Shown here: positions 25,132-33,099 of the stretch, piece after piece
Position numbering within the stretch: the first letter of the stretch is position 1
Layout: each line of letters begins with the position of its first letter
Source of the DNA: Pseudomonas oryzihabitans
Lineage (GTDB): Bacteria; Pseudomonadota; Gammaproteobacteria; Pseudomonadales; Pseudomonadaceae
Direction of reading: 5' to 3'
Assembly: GCF_006384975.1 (NCBI RefSeq)
Contig: NZ_CP021645.1
Coordinates: forward strand, 3,562,001 to 3,626,000
Length of the DNA stretch: 64,000 nucleotides
Made by a program: the position numbers and the translations under genes
The notes under the pieces: model-generated
Told to the model about the DNA's origin: nothing
Database searches by the model: none
Seen by the model: the letters and a program-made list of their open reading frames with translations, nothing else

Positions 25132-26881
25132 TGCCCTGCCCCTGCTGACTCTTGCCATCCGCAGCGAACAGGACGTCGTGCAGTGCCGCCAGACGGCCAA
25201 GCGGCTCGCCGCCGCGCTGGACTGGCCGGTGCTCGAACAGATTCGCCTGGCCACAGCCGTGTCGGAACTGGCGCGCAACATCTATCAGTATGCCGGCAGT
25301 GGACGCTGCGAATTCACCCTGCTCACCGGCCAGGGCCAACTGCTGCGCGGCCTGCAATTGCGCGCCATCGACCAGGGTCCGGGTATCGCCGAGATGGAGG
25401 CCATCCAGGCGGGCAGTTATCGCTCCAGCACCGGCATGGGCATCGGCCTGCGCGGTGCGCAGCGGCTGTTCGACGACTTCGACATCCAGACCTCCCCCGC
25501 TGGCACCCGGATTACCGCCAGCAAGTACCAGGCGCCGCGGCCCTTTCCCGATCCGGCCGTGCTCGCTGACCTGACCCGCGAACTGCAGGGCGCCACACCA
25601 CCCGATCCCTACCAGCAGATCCGCCTGCAAAGCGAAGAGCTGCTGTTCACCAATACCGAATTGCACCTGCGGCAGTCGGAGTTGGAAGCCACCAACAAGG
25701 AACTGGAAAACACCAACCAGGGCGTGGTGGCGCTCTACTCGGAGCTGGAGAAGGCGACCCAGGAACTCAAGGAGGCGAGCGAAGCCAAGACCCGCTTCTT
25801 CTCCAACATGACCCATGAGTTCCGCACCCCGATCAATATCATCGAGAACGTCGCCAAGCTGCTCGCCAGCGGCGTGGATGGGGCGCTCAATACCGAACAG
25901 CAGCGCCAGGTGCGCTTCATCAGCGATGCGGCGCTGGAACTGGCCAATCTGGTCAGCGAACTGCTGGCGCTGGCGGAAGTGCAATCCGGTCGCCTGACCA
26001 TCGTGCCCCAGCCTTTCTACCTGGGCCCCTTCGTCGAGCGACTCACCCAGTTCGCCACGGCCCTGGCGCCCCGCTATCCGCAGGTCAGCTTCACCATCGC
26101 CCCGGCACCCGCCGAGGTGCTGCTGGAAACCGACGAGAGCCGGCTGTTCCAGGTACTGCGCAACCTGATCTCCAATGCCTTCAAGTACACCCCGCAGGGG
26201 CGAGTACGCATCCAGGTGTTCCAGCCCGACGACGACAGCCTGGAATTCCTGGTGGAAGACAGCGGCATCGGCATCGCCACGGAAGATCAGCAGAAGATCT
26301 TCGAGGAATTCGAACGCATCCGCTCGCCCCACCTGACCCACATCGAAGGCACGGGGCTGGGCCTGCCCCTGGCGCAGCGCCTGACCGTGCTGCTCAAGGG
26401 CGAACTGACGCTCGACAGCGAAGTCGGTCGCGGTAGCCGCTTCACCCTGCGTCTGCCCCGCCGCTATTCAACCTCCACAGGCGCCACCCAGGAGCTGGAC
26501 CTCAGCGGCCTCACCGTGCTGGTGATCGAGGACAACGAAGGCGATCGCTACCTGGTCCGCCGCACCCTCGAATGCCTGAATCCCGTGCTGCTGGAAGCCG
26601 ATAGCGCCCGCAGCAGCCTGGATCGGCTCAACGCGGTACGCCCCGATATCATCATCCTCGATCTCGACCTGCCCGATATCAACGGTGAGGACCTGCTGGC
26701 CAGCATGGACTGGAGCATGCACCGCCGCGTGCTGATCAACACCGCCCAGCCGCTCGACGAGACCAGCCGCAAACGGCTGCAGGACTACAGTTACGCCATC
26801 CTCTCCAAGCAGGCTCCCGATCACGCCGAACGGCTGCTCGCCGCGGTGTGCGCCCTGGCGCGGAGTCTGTCCGATGACTAG
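25124..26881 (+). CDS. Hybrid kinase: RsbT-like ATPase + HisKA/HATPase + receiver
   Basis: A 585-residue soluble protein starting at ATG 25124, which overlaps the preceding stop. Residues about 10-125 are an RsbT-like GHKL domain (SELARNIYQYAG, DQGPGIAE, GMGIGLRGAQRL). A coiled coil at about 165-225 leads to HisKA with NMTHEFRTPIN (His231), a HATPase (NLISNAFKYTP, DSGIGIA, GTGLGLPLAQ) and a C-terminal receiver (VIEDNEGDRYL, ILDLDLPDING). It thus carries two different ATP-binding GHKL domains, linking serine/threonine switching to a phosphorelay. There are no membrane segments, so input must come from the stressosome or another protein. Confidence 0.88.
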   Translation: MSDALPLLTLAIRSEQDVVQCRQTAKRLAAALDWPVLEQIRLATAVSELARNIYQYAGSGRCEFTLLTGQGQLLRGLQLRAIDQGPGIAEMEAIQAGSYRSSTGMGIGLRGAQRLFDDFDIQTSPAGTRITASKYQAPRPFPDPAVLADLTRELQGATPPDPYQQIRLQSEELLFTNTELHLRQSELEATNKELENTNQGVVALYSELEKATQELKEASEAKTRFFSNMTHEFRTPINIIENVAKLLASGVDGALNTEQQRQVRFISDAALELANLVSELLALAEVQSGRLTIVPQPFYLGPFVERLTQFATALAPRYPQVSFTIAPAPAEVLLETDESRLFQVLRNLISNAFKYTPQGRVRIQVFQPDDDSLEFLVEDSGIGIATEDQQKIFEEFERIRSPHLTHIEGTGLGLPLAQRLTVLLKGELTLDSEVGRGSRFTLRLPRRYSTSTGATQELDLSGLTVLVIEDNEGDRYLVRRTLECLNPVLLEADSARSSLDRLNAVRPDIIILDLDLPDINGEDLLASMDWSMHRRVLINTAQPLDETSRKRLQDYSYAILSKQAPDHAERLLAAVCALARSLSDD

Positions 26882-27986
26882 CCCGGTGCACCGTATCGTC
26901 ATCATCGACGACACCGAGGCCAACCGCTACGTCTTGCGCAAGATCCTGGCGACCCAGCCCCAGTACGAGGTGCTCGAAGCGGCCAGCGGTGCCAGTGGAC
27001 TGCTGTTGATCGACGATGACGTCGAGCTGGTGATTATCGACGTCAACCTGCCAGACACCACCGGTTTCGAGCTGATCCAGGCCATCGAACTCAAGCGTGG
27101 CTGGGGACGGCTGCCGGCGATCATCAACATCTCGGCCACCTTCGTCTCCGGCAGGGACAAGGCACAGGGTTTCAACACCGGCGCCCAGGCCTACCTGACC
27201 CACCCGATCAATCCGGAAGAGGTGCTGGCCACCGTCGGCGCCCTGCTCAAGGCCAGCTCGCGGGTCGGGCGCATGGAGCAGCAGCGCAATTCGGCCATCG
27301 CCCGCAGCGAGAATCTGCAGGCGGAAAAGGTCATGCTCGAGCGCTTCATGAGATCGCTCAACCACGACCTGCGCTCGCCGCTCACCGCCGCGACCATGGT
27401 GGTCAATCTGATGCAGCGTAACCCCGCGCGGCGTACCGACGACCTCTTGCAGACCCTGCACGACAACCTGCAGCGCATGAACCAGATGATCACCGACGTG
27501 CTCGACATCACCCATATGAGCCTCGGCGGCGGCGTGCGCCTGAGCGGCGATCCGCTCCAGCTGGGCGCCCTGCTCGAGGATGCCGCGGCCAACCTGCGCC
27601 TGCAGTTCGCCAATCGCCTGGAGTTGCTCATGGAGACCCCGGAGCTGGACGTGGTGTGGGACCGTTATGCCTTCCTGCGCATCTTCGACAATTTGGTACT
27701 GAATGCCGCCAAGCACGGCCAGGCCGGCACCGAGATCCAGGTGCGCCAGAGCCTGGCCGAAGATGCTGTGGTGCTGGAATTGCGCAATCGTGGCCAGTTT
27801 CCGGACGATGTCCTGGCCAACCTGGCGACGCCCTATTTCATCTCCACCCGCAGCGAGAAGCGCGGCTGGGGCCTGGGGCTGCCCATCGTCAAGGCACTCA
27901 GCGAAAGCTTCGGTGGCGAGGCGCGCTTCGCCAACGGCGAGGGCGAAGTGATCATTACCCTGAGATTGCCGACGCGGATCGTCTAG
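26874..27986 (+). CDS. Receiver-first histidine kinase with altered ATP-binding box
   Basis: A 370-residue protein with a receiver domain at about 5-120 (IIDDTEANRY, acceptor Asp56 in VIIDVNLPD), a HisKA-like helix pair with LNHDLRSPLTAA (about 155-225) and a HATPase-like domain (NLVLNAAKHG, GWGLGLPIVKAL). The G1 box that normally reads DxGxG is LRNRGQFP here, so the adenine-binding aspartate appears missing and ATP binding may be weak. It overlaps the previous gene by 8 bp and ends the six-gene module. It could be the output of the stressosome relay, working as a response-regulated phosphatase or docking protein. No DNA-binding or GGDEF output domain is present. Confidence 0.85.
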   Translation: MTSPVHRIVIIDDTEANRYVLRKILATQPQYEVLEAASGASGLLLIDDDVELVIIDVNLPDTTGFELIQAIELKRGWGRLPAIINISATFVSGRDKAQGFNTGAQAYLTHPINPEEVLATVGALLKASSRVGRMEQQRNSAIARSENLQAEKVMLERFMRSLNHDLRSPLTAATMVVNLMQRNPARRTDDLLQTLHDNLQRMNQMITDVLDITHMSLGGGVRLSGDPLQLGALLEDAAANLRLQFANRLELLMETPELDVVWDRYAFLRIFDNLVLNAAKHGQAGTEIQVRQSLAEDAVVLELRNRGQFPDDVLANLATPYFISTRSEKRGWGLGLPIVKALSESFGGEARFANGEGEVIITLRLPTRIV

Positions 27987-28007
27987 CGCGGCGCGAGGTA
28001 GATGGGG

Positions 28008-28040
28008 CGTAGGTTGGGTTGAGCGCAGCGAAGCCCAACG
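28008..28040. repeat. GTAGGTTGGGTTGAG repeat, single arm
   Basis: The 33-base unit CGTAGGTTGGGTTGAGCGCA continuing to GCGAAGCCCAACG is identical to the left arm of the cassette at 2788-2820 and to a unit at 57209-57239. It lies just after the stressosome module. The 440-bp gap 27987-28426 is composed mainly of this unit, the repeat at 28097-28315 and a degenerate copy at 28373-28423. Confidence 0.75.
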
Positions 28041-28096
28041 GGACTGGGCTTCAACTCTGTACCTCGGTGTAGGTGCCCTGGATACTTATCGAGTTT

Positions 28097-28315
28097 TGCT
28101 GATGCCTTTTGTTTCGCCCCCTCGGGCGAGTCACTTTTGCCAGTCGCGGCAAAAGTAACCAAAAACGCTGTCCCCACGTTTCGGCCCTCCGCTTCGCTCC
28201 GGGTTCCCTCGTTCCGGTGCCGTTGCGGGGGCACGGCACGAAGGGGCCTCCTGCCCCTCGCGCCTTGCTCGGCGTCCTGCCTCGCAACCCCCGCAACGAC
28301 ACCTACGCCTCGGCC
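28097..28315. repeat. Dispersed intergenic repeat (GAGTCACTTTTGCCAGTCGC type), copy 2
   Basis: Second copy of the repeat at 18906-19110, in the same orientation. After the shared core the two diverge but keep the pattern of GC-rich inverted pairs, for example GTTGCGGGGG at 28222-28231 and CCCCCGCAAC at 28288-28297. The open frames crossing it are spurious. Confidence 0.7.
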
Positions 28316-28372
28316 TCACTGACGGGGACGGAGCACCAGCCTGAAGCTTCGGCGTTTACAAAGGTAATTCCT

Positions 28373-28423
28373 AGTAGCGAAGCCCAACGATGCCGAGGTC
28401 AATGTTGGGCTGTTGGGCTTCGA
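28373..28423. repeat. Degenerate GCGAAGCCCAACG repeat pair
   Basis: TAGCGAAGCCCAACGA is followed by TGTTGGGCTTCGA, an incomplete inverted copy of the inner arms of the 2788-2880 cassette, placed between the repeat region and the end of gbcB. Confidence 0.6.
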
Positions 28424-28426
28424 TCC

Positions 28427-29524
28427 TCAGAACTCGATCTGCACGTCCCCTTGCGGGATGCTACAGCAGGACAGGATGTAGCCTTCGGCTTCGTCTTCCT
28501 CGGTGATGCCGCCGTTGTGGTCCATGACCACCTCGCCGCTCTTCTTGAGCACCTTGCAGGTGCCGCAGATACCCATGCCGCAGGCCTTGGGAATGTGCAG
28601 GCCGAGCTTGGCCGCCGCGCCGTGGATGGTCTCGCCGGGACCGATGCTGACGCTCTTGCCGCTCTCGGTGAAGGAGATCAGGCACTGGGCTTCCAGCGGG
28701 ATCGGTGGCAGATCCGCCGCGGCCTCGGCCTGTTCCGCCGCCTCCACCTTGGCTTCCGGCGGCGTCGCGCCGAAGGATTCCTCGTGGTAGCGGGCCATGT
28801 CGAAGCCCAGCTCGCGGAGCATGGTCTTGACCGCATTCATGTAGGGCGTGGGACCGCAACAGAAGATCTCGCGCTCGCGGAAGTCCGGCGCCATCAGCTC
28901 CAGCATGCGGCGGTCGAAGTAGCCCCGGAAACCGGCCCAGGATTCGCCATGCTCGGTGCGCTCGCACACCATATTGAGCACGAAGTTGTCGATCCGCGAC
29001 GCCATGTGCTCCAGCTCGTGCCGGTAGATGATGTCGCGCGGGGTGCGGGCGCTGTGCACGAAGACCATGTCGACGTTGGCGTTGGTGTCGTAGAACCAGC
29101 GCGCCATGGACATCACCGGGGTGATACCCACGCCGCCGGAGAGATAGAGCACCTTGTCGGCCGGGAAGTCGATGGCGTTGAACAGCCCCACCGGGCCATG
29201 TACGGCCAGGGTGGCGCCGACCTTCATGTTGTCGTGCAGCCAGTTGGACACCTGGCCACCCGGCACGCGCTTGACCGTGATGGAGAAGCTATAGGGCACC
29301 GAAGGCGAGCTGGAAATGGTGTAGGAACGCATCACCTGCTTACCGCCGATCTCCAATTCCAGGGTCACGAACTGACCCGGCTTGAAGAAGTACATCAGCG
29401 GGATTTCCGCGGTGAAGCAGAAGGTGCGCACATCCCAGGTTTCCTGGATGACCTTGACGCAGCGCACGGGGTGCCGGCCATTGGTCCAGGTCTGGGTGGT
29501 TACGGGGTTGATGAAGGTATTCAT
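28427..29524 (-). CDS. gbcB: GbcB, glycine betaine demethylase reductase subunit
   Basis: A 365-residue ferredoxin-type reductase. The FAD-binding region has MRSYTISSSPS (about residue 65), the NAD-binding domain has YLSGGVGITPVMS and FCCGPTPYMNA, and a C-terminal plant-type 2Fe-2S domain has CGMGICGTCKVLKKSG plus a last cysteine in SCCSIPQG. It passes electrons from NAD(P)H to the Rieske oxygenase GbcA, which removes a methyl group from glycine betaine to give dimethylglycine. GAGGTG precedes the ATG. It is divergent from gbcA. In P. aeruginosa both genes are induced by GbdR; that regulator is not in this window. Confidence 0.93.
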   Translation of the reverse strand: MNTFINPVTTQTWTNGRHPVRCVKVIQETWDVRTFCFTAEIPLMYFFKPGQFVTLELEIGGKQVMRSYTISSSPSVPYSFSITVKRVPGGQVSNWLHDNMKVGATLAVHGPVGLFNAIDFPADKVLYLSGGVGITPVMSMARWFYDTNANVDMVFVHSARTPRDIIYRHELEHMASRIDNFVLNMVCERTEHGESWAGFRGYFDRRMLELMAPDFREREIFCCGPTPYMNAVKTMLRELGFDMARYHEESFGATPPEAKVEAAEQAEAAADLPPIPLEAQCLISFTESGKSVSIGPGETIHGAAAKLGLHIPKACGMGICGTCKVLKKSGEVVMDHNGGITEEDEAEGYILSCCSIPQGDVQIEF

Positions 29525-29855
29525 GGCGCACCTCGACTGCCGCTCGGGCCTAATGGCGGCGATTCTGGAAGCGCCATCCGACCGTCACTTTCCCAATCGC
29601 GACATCCACATGCCGATGGCGACCGGCCCAGCAATGACAAGGGCTGGCGCGTCGTGAACAGCGTTGGCCATGTCGCCCATGAACAAGGCACACTCCCGGC
29701 TCCGGCCCCACACTCCGCCCCAAGCCGAACCCGAAACAGCGCACGACGGGCAAACCTCAGGGTCATTCGGCGGCCCCGCCCCGTCGGCCAACAAGCCTTG
29801 CAATACCGTGACCAACCACTTTTCGCCACCCGCCGGGTGGCCACGAGGATGTACG
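29525..29855. promoter_or_regulatory. gbcB-gbcA divergent intergenic region
   Basis: A 331-bp gap between the divergent demethylase genes. It should hold both promoters and the GbdR site; I could not identify the operator by eye. The open frames crossing it on both strands look like shadows with no family likeness. Confidence 0.4.
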
Positions 29856-31148
29856 ATGGACGTCAGCACCCTGAGTTTGGGCGACCCTCTCGAGCCGGCC
29901 CGCAAGGCCACGGCCGAAATGCTGCGCACCCGCGAGCGCACCCATTCCCTGCCCCAGCCGTTCTACAACGACGAGCGCCTGTTCAAGATCGACATGCAGG
30001 AGATCTTCGGCAAGGAATGGCTGATCGCCGGCATGACCTGCGAGATCCCGGCCAAGGGCAACTTCATCACCCTGCAACTCGGGGACAACCCCATCCTGGT
30101 GGTGCGCGGTACCGAGGGCAAGATCCACGCCTTCCACAACGTCTGCCGCCACCGCGGTTCGCGCCTGTGCGTGAGCGACAAGGGCAAGGTCGCCAAGCTG
30201 GTCTGCCCCTACCACCAGTGGACCTACGAACTGGACGGCCGCCTGCTGTTCGCCGGCACCGAGATGGGCGCCGACTTCAACATGGCCGACTACAACCTCA
30301 AGCCGATCCACGTGAAGACCGCCGGTGGCTACATCTTCATCTCCCTCGCCGATGAGCCGCCCGCCATCGACGACTTCCTGCGTACGCTCGAGCACTACAT
30401 GGAGCCGTACGACATGGAGAACACCAAGGTCGCGGTGCGCACCGATCTGGTCGAGCAGGCCAACTGGAAGCTGGTACTGGAGAACAACCGCGAGTGCTAT
30501 CACTGCAGCGGCTCCCACCCCGAATTGCTGAACACCCTGCTGGAATGGGACGACGTCACCGATCCGCGCGCTTCCCAGGCCTTCAAGGACCAAGTCGCCG
30601 CCTGCACCACCCGCTGGGACGCCGACAAGATTCCCTATGCCCATGCCAGCTTCGGCCTGCGCAACCGCATCGTGCGCATGCCGCTGCTCGCCGGCACCGT
30701 GTCCATGACCATGGACGGCAAGCAGGGCTGCCAGAAGCTCATGGGCCGCATCACCGATCCGGACCTCGGCTCCATGCGCATCCTGCACCTGCCGCACTCC
30801 TGGAACCACTGCATGGGCGATCACATGATCGTCTTCACCGTGTGGCCGCTGGGTCCGACCGAAACCGTGGTGACCACCAAGTGGCTGGTGCACAAGGATG
30901 CCGTGGAAGGCGTCGACTACGACCCGGTCAACCTGCGCAAGGTCTGGGACGCCACCAACGACCAGGACCGTCGCCTGGCCGAGGAAAACCAGCGCGGCAT
31001 CAATTCCAAGGCCTACCAGCCGGGTCCGTACTCCAAGACCTATGAGTTCGGCGTCATCAACTTCATCGATTGGTACAGCGAGCGCCTGCTCAATAACCTC
31101 GGTGAAGAGGTCCCGGCGGCGCACCTGCGCCAGGTCAGCGGCGACTGA
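29856..31148 (+). CDS. gbcA: GbcA, glycine betaine demethylase Rieske oxygenase subunit
   Basis: A 430-residue ring-hydroxylating-type oxygenase. The Rieske centre ligands lie in CRHRGSRL and CPYHQW (about residues 88-110). The mononuclear iron ligands are in NRECYHCSGSHPEL (His-x4-His, about 210-220), with a later aspartate. I start it at ATG 29856 after CGAGGA, giving MDVSTLSLGDPLEPARK, the usual GbcA start; the longer frame adds 64 residues with no family match. It makes dimethylglycine and formaldehyde from glycine betaine with O2. It functions with the choline import and sulfatase genes at 43544-45995 in a wider choline-betaine route. Confidence 0.94.
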   Translation: MDVSTLSLGDPLEPARKATAEMLRTRERTHSLPQPFYNDERLFKIDMQEIFGKEWLIAGMTCEIPAKGNFITLQLGDNPILVVRGTEGKIHAFHNVCRHRGSRLCVSDKGKVAKLVCPYHQWTYELDGRLLFAGTEMGADFNMADYNLKPIHVKTAGGYIFISLADEPPAIDDFLRTLEHYMEPYDMENTKVAVRTDLVEQANWKLVLENNRECYHCSGSHPELLNTLLEWDDVTDPRASQAFKDQVAACTTRWDADKIPYAHASFGLRNRIVRMPLLAGTVSMTMDGKQGCQKLMGRITDPDLGSMRILHLPHSWNHCMGDHMIVFTVWPLGPTETVVTTKWLVHKDAVEGVDYDPVNLRKVWDATNDQDRRLAEENQRGINSKAYQPGPYSKTYEFGVINFIDWYSERLLNNLGEEVPAAHLRQVSGD

Positions 31149-31167
31149 CGACAGCGATTCTTCCCCT

Positions 31168-31217
31168 GCCCATGGAGCTGCAAGGGCTCCATGGGCCTGT
31201 CAGATAACCGTCTTTTT
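31168..31217 (+). terminator. Hairpin terminator candidate after gbcA
   Basis: GCCCATGGAGC (31168-31178) and GCTCCATGGGC (31186-31196) form a perfect 11-bp stem. A T-run (TTTTTT near 31212) follows at some distance, so termination efficiency is uncertain. Confidence 0.55.
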
Positions 31218-31325
31218 TGAGGTGCGGTTTTTTGACGCACCCTATTCCACAGCCTTTTATCCAAAACATCACATAAAGTTGCGACCCTGTTCACAATCTA
31301 GAAGTTTTCTTCTTTACAGGCCATC

Positions 31326-32951
31326 ATGACTTTACGTTCATTTTCCATCGCTATCCGTAATCTGCTGTGTTTTGGCATCCTCGCGATGCTCGTCTCGACC
31401 CTTGGCCTGTTCGGCTGGTATCAATTGGCGCAGATTCGCGAGTTGGGGCACCAGGTGGAGCAGCGCCATATCCCCACCCTCATCGAAGCCAATGATTTGA
31501 GCATGCTGCTGGCGCGGACCCGCATCGAGACGCTGCGCCTGCTGGCCATGCCCGATGCCGAGACCCTGGCCAGCACCCGCAAGAAGCTGGATGGGCTAAA
31601 CACCGATGTTCAGGCCATCTTCGAGCACTATCAGCAAGGGGTACTGTCGCCGCAGAGCCGCCAGGCGCTGAGCGATCTGCGTCAGGTGCAGCAGCAATAC
31701 ATGCGGGGCGTGCAGCAACTGGCCACCCTGGCCAGCGCCGGTCAGCTCATCGAAGCGCGCCAGGTGGTCCAGCAGAGCATGGCGCAGCTGGGCGGCCAGA
31801 TGAATGCCGGTATCGACACGCTGCGCAACGTCGTCCGGCAGGATATCCGTACCGCCAGTAACGAGGCGGATACCACCTATGCGCGTTCCATCACGGTGAC
31901 CTGGCTGGCGATTCTGCTGGCGCTGGCGCTCACCGCCCTGCTCGCCTGGCGCCTGACCCGCAGCATTGCCGGCCCGATCGCCCAGGCCGTGGTGGCGGCA
32001 CGCACCATCGCCACGGGCGACCTGACCCAGCCACTCGACAGCCGTGGCCATGACGAAGCCGCCCAGTTGCTGCAGGCCATGCAGCAGATGCAGAGCCAGT
32101 TGCGCGAGACCCTCGGTCATATCGGCGATTCGGCCAGCCAACTGGCCTCCGCCGCCGAAGAAATGACTGCGGTGATGCAGGAAAGCGCCCAGGGCCTGCA
32201 GCAGCAGAACAGCGAAATCGAGATGGCGGCCACCGCCGTCACCGAGATGAGCCAGGCGATCGAGGAAGTCGCAGGGAATGCCGGTTCCACATCCACCGAA
32301 TCGCGCCAGGCCGCGCAGACGGCGGTCCAGGGACAACGCCAGTTGGGCGACACCCTGGGTGCCATCGAGGCGCTCACTGAACAGGTCCTGGGTGCTAGCA
32401 GCCAGGCCCGCGACCTGGAAACCCAGACCCGCGATATCAGCCAGGTATTGGACGTGATCCGCTCGGTCGCCGAGCAGACCAATCTGCTGGCACTCAACGC
32501 CGCCATCGAGGCCGCCCGTGCCGGTACGGCGGGTCGTGGCTTCGCTGTGGTAGCCGACGAGGTACGCGCACTGGCCCAGCGCACCGGGGACTCGACCCGT
32601 GAGATCGAAAGGATGATCGGCAGCATCCAACAGGGTACCGGCCAGACCGTGGATGCCTTGCTGACTAGCGCCGATCAGGCACGTCAGACCCGGGAGCAGG
32701 CCCAGGCGGCCAACGCCGGCCTCGCCGCCATCGCCGGGTCGGTATCCGGCATCGACGAGCGCAACCTGTTGATCGCCAGCGCCGCCGAGCAGCAGGCCCA
32801 GGTGGCCCGCGAGGTGGATCGCAACCTGGTACGTATCCGCGACCTCTCGGTACAGACCGCCGCGGGCGCCGAGCAGACCCGTGGAGCCAGCCAGCAACTG
32901 GCCGACCTGGCGACGACCCTCAGCGGTCAGGTGCGACGCTTCCAGTTCTGA
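31326..32951 (+). CDS. Methyl-accepting chemotaxis protein, tandem copy 1
   Basis: A 541-residue chemoreceptor. TM1 is near residues 10-30 ([20 protein letters not shown]), followed by a four-helix-bundle periplasmic domain, TM2 at about 190-210 ([20 protein letters not shown]), HAMP and a cytoplasmic domain with [19 protein letters not shown]. It has the same length as the next gene and a very similar sequence along most of its span, especially after the HAMP region. The two therefore arose by tandem duplication. The periplasmic parts differ most, so the ligands may differ. The ribosome site is weak (ACAGG). Confidence 0.9.
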   Translation: MTLRSFSIAIRNLLCFGILAMLVSTLGLFGWYQLAQIRELGHQVEQRHIPTLIEANDLSMLLARTRIETLRLLAMPDAETLASTRKKLDGLNTDVQAIFEHYQQGVLSPQSRQALSDLRQVQQQYMRGVQQLATLASAGQLIEARQVVQQSMAQLGGQMNAGIDTLRNVVRQDIRTASNEADTTYARSITVTWLAILLALALTALLAWRLTRSIAGPIAQAVVAARTIATGDLTQPLDSRGHDEAAQLLQAMQQMQSQLRETLGHIGDSASQLASAAEEMTAVMQESAQGLQQQNSEIEMAATAVTEMSQAIEEVAGNAGSTSTESRQAAQTAVQGQRQLGDTLGAIEALTEQVLGASSQARDLETQTRDISQVLDVIRSVAEQTNLLALNAAIEAARAGTAGRGFAVVADEVRALAQRTGDSTREIERMIGSIQQGTGQTVDALLTSADQARQTREQAQAANAGLAAIAGSVSGIDERNLLIASAAEQQAQVAREVDRNLVRIRDLSVQTAAGAEQTRGASQQLADLATTLSGQVRRFQF

Positions 32952-33099
32952 GCGCCGGTCGAGCGCTCTGGGCTGGCTACCAGGCCGCGCTAGCAGCACG
33001 GTGACAGCAGCCCATTAGTCATATTTAAGACGATTGGACATTAAGTCATGGCGGCCCTAGCCGTTACAGGAGGCCTCCATTTCCATCGGGGCTGCCGCC

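Noticed and set aside
28109-30355. 748-residue open frame on the plus strand
   Set aside because: It runs through a dispersed repeat, antisense to gbcB and into gbcA in another frame; composition is typical of shadow frames in GC-rich DNA.
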